Shown piece by piece: positions 63,571 to 64,000 of a stretch of 64,000 nucleotides of DNA. The number at the start of each line of letters is the position of its first letter. The stretch's first letter is position 1. The notes below the pieces were generated by a model. That model was not told where the DNA came from. It searched no databases and saw only the letters and a program-made list of their open reading frames with translations. This stretch comes from an uncultured Sphingomonadaceae bacterium (lineage in GTDB: Bacteria > Pseudomonadota > Alphaproteobacteria > Sphingomonadales > Sphingomonadaceae). Position numbers and translations under genes: made by a program. The stretch is taken from the NCBI GenBank assembly GCA_947258815.1, contig CAMYJW010000021.1:46962-110961 (forward strand). Reading direction: 5' to 3'.

Positions 63571-63877
63571 AACGCGACGAATCGACTTTCTGGTTCTCAC
63601 CGAGGGCATTGATACGACCACACCGATGGGACGGTGTTTCTTTCAGATACGCAACGCTTTCTCCGAATTGGAGCGCTCGCTGATTTCCGAGCGGACGAAG
63701 GCAGGACTGGAAGCAGCGCGCAAGCGCGGCAAGCGAATTGGCAGACGCCCGACACTCTCTCGCGCACAGGTGCGGGACGCGAGACGCAGGAAATCAGCAG
63801 GCGAGCATATGGACGTGATTGCCGCCCAGAGCGGTGTCAGCCCCAGAACGCTCTACCGCGCCGTGAACGGGTGTTAG
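63479..63877 (+). pseudogene. N-terminally truncated serine recombinase (resolvase/invertase)
   Basis: About 132 codons from SLKAGDQLVLWKLDRAFRSL onward. The family segments LTEGIDTTTPMGRCFFQIRN, SELERSLISERTKAGLEAAR, RKRGKRIGRRPTLS and a C-terminal helix-turn-helix (DVIAAQSGVSPRTLYRA) are clear. The N-terminal 60 or so residues with the catalytic Ser (YxRVS) are absent, so it cannot recombine DNA. A possible start at 63425 belongs to the overlapping gene. Probably the remnant of a Tn3-like transposon. Confidence 0.88.
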
Positions 63878-64000
63878 GCCCTGTTGACAAACTGGATTCA
63901 CAAGCGGGACGAGATGTGATTCAAGATAGCTTTTGCGGAGGTTATCTTGGCGCGGTTGCTGATGGGGGATGCCGAATGGGCATTCTTTGAACCCTTTCTG
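63878..64000 (+). mobile_element. 5' end of an insertion sequence (IS5-like), cut by window edge
   Basis: The sequence begins GGCCCTGTTGACAAA, like the terminal repeat of IS5/IS427-type elements, and 70 nt later a reading frame starts (TTG 63947, or a nearby codon) giving ARLLMGDAEWAFFEPFL, the usual transposase N-terminus. It starts directly at the resolvase stop. The right half is beyond the window. Confidence 0.65.

Overview
The window looks like a chromosomal segment of a Sphingomonadales alphaproteobacterium. This rests on GC-rich codon use, the str/S10 ribosomal block with sphingomonad-like protein sequences, large TonB-dependent receptors, and an Arg at S12 position 88. The genus cannot be fixed from sequence alone.

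Layout. (1) 1-6.7 kb, minus strand: rpsL-rpsG-fusA-tuf-rpsJ-rplC-rplD (str operon running into S10), with rplD cut by the left edge. (2) 7.2-8.2 kb: a small membrane protein and a membrane-anchored thioredoxin-fold protein. (3) 8.4-12.9 kb, plus strand: a tightly overlapping five-gene biotin operon, bioF-bioH-like-bioC-bioD-bioA. (4) 12.9-20.3 kb, minus strand: a compact virB2-B3-B4-B6-B9-B10-B11 type IV secretion locus with no relaxase, coupling protein or VirB8. (5) 20.6-34.6 kb: a block that reads as a phosphate-stress and membrane-lipid module. It holds a Pho-box-bearing promoter, a surface lipoprotein, a TonB receptor, a PhoB-like regulator with a degenerate receiver, a PlcP-like phospholipase, an Agt-like glycosyltransferase, a PhoX-like phosphatase, a phosphatidylserine decarboxylase, a class III aminotransferase and a PmtA-type PE methyltransferase. 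(6) 34.8-53.2 kb: a catabolic cluster with P450, FAD-linked oxidase, two EthD proteins (one fused to an SDR), three SnoaL-like proteins, acyl-CoA ligase, SMP-30 lactonase, Zn-alcohol dehydrogenase, TonB receptor, SDR, LLM flavin monooxygenase, and AraC and TetR regulators. Three promoters share a TACCNNNNGGTA palindrome just upstream of the -35 box, so part of this cluster is probably one regulon. A plausible logic is hydroxylation, oxidation to ketone, Baeyer-Villiger oxidation, lactone opening and CoA activation of an imported alicyclic compound.

(7) 53.5 kb to the right edge: a lower-GC genomic island. Its left boundary is a 46-nt copy of the 3' half of initiator tRNA-fMet, a classic tyrosine-integrase attachment site. 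The island carries a VanY-like carboxypeptidase, an unknown exported protein, two small proteins, an AbiE type IV toxin-antitoxin pair, an orphan DNA methyltransferase, a protein made of five exact 74-residue repeats resembling helix-turn-helix units, two acidic hypothetical proteins, a resolvase fragment and the start of an insertion sequence. Two very long perfect palindromes (45 and 47 bp) with the same 11-bp centre lie between abiE and the methyltransferase.

The best candidates for something undescribed are the five-repeat protein, the twin palindromes, the phosphate/lipid module with its pseudo-receiver regulator, and the shared operator of the catabolic cluster. The window ends inside the island, so its integrase and intact tRNA are not seen.
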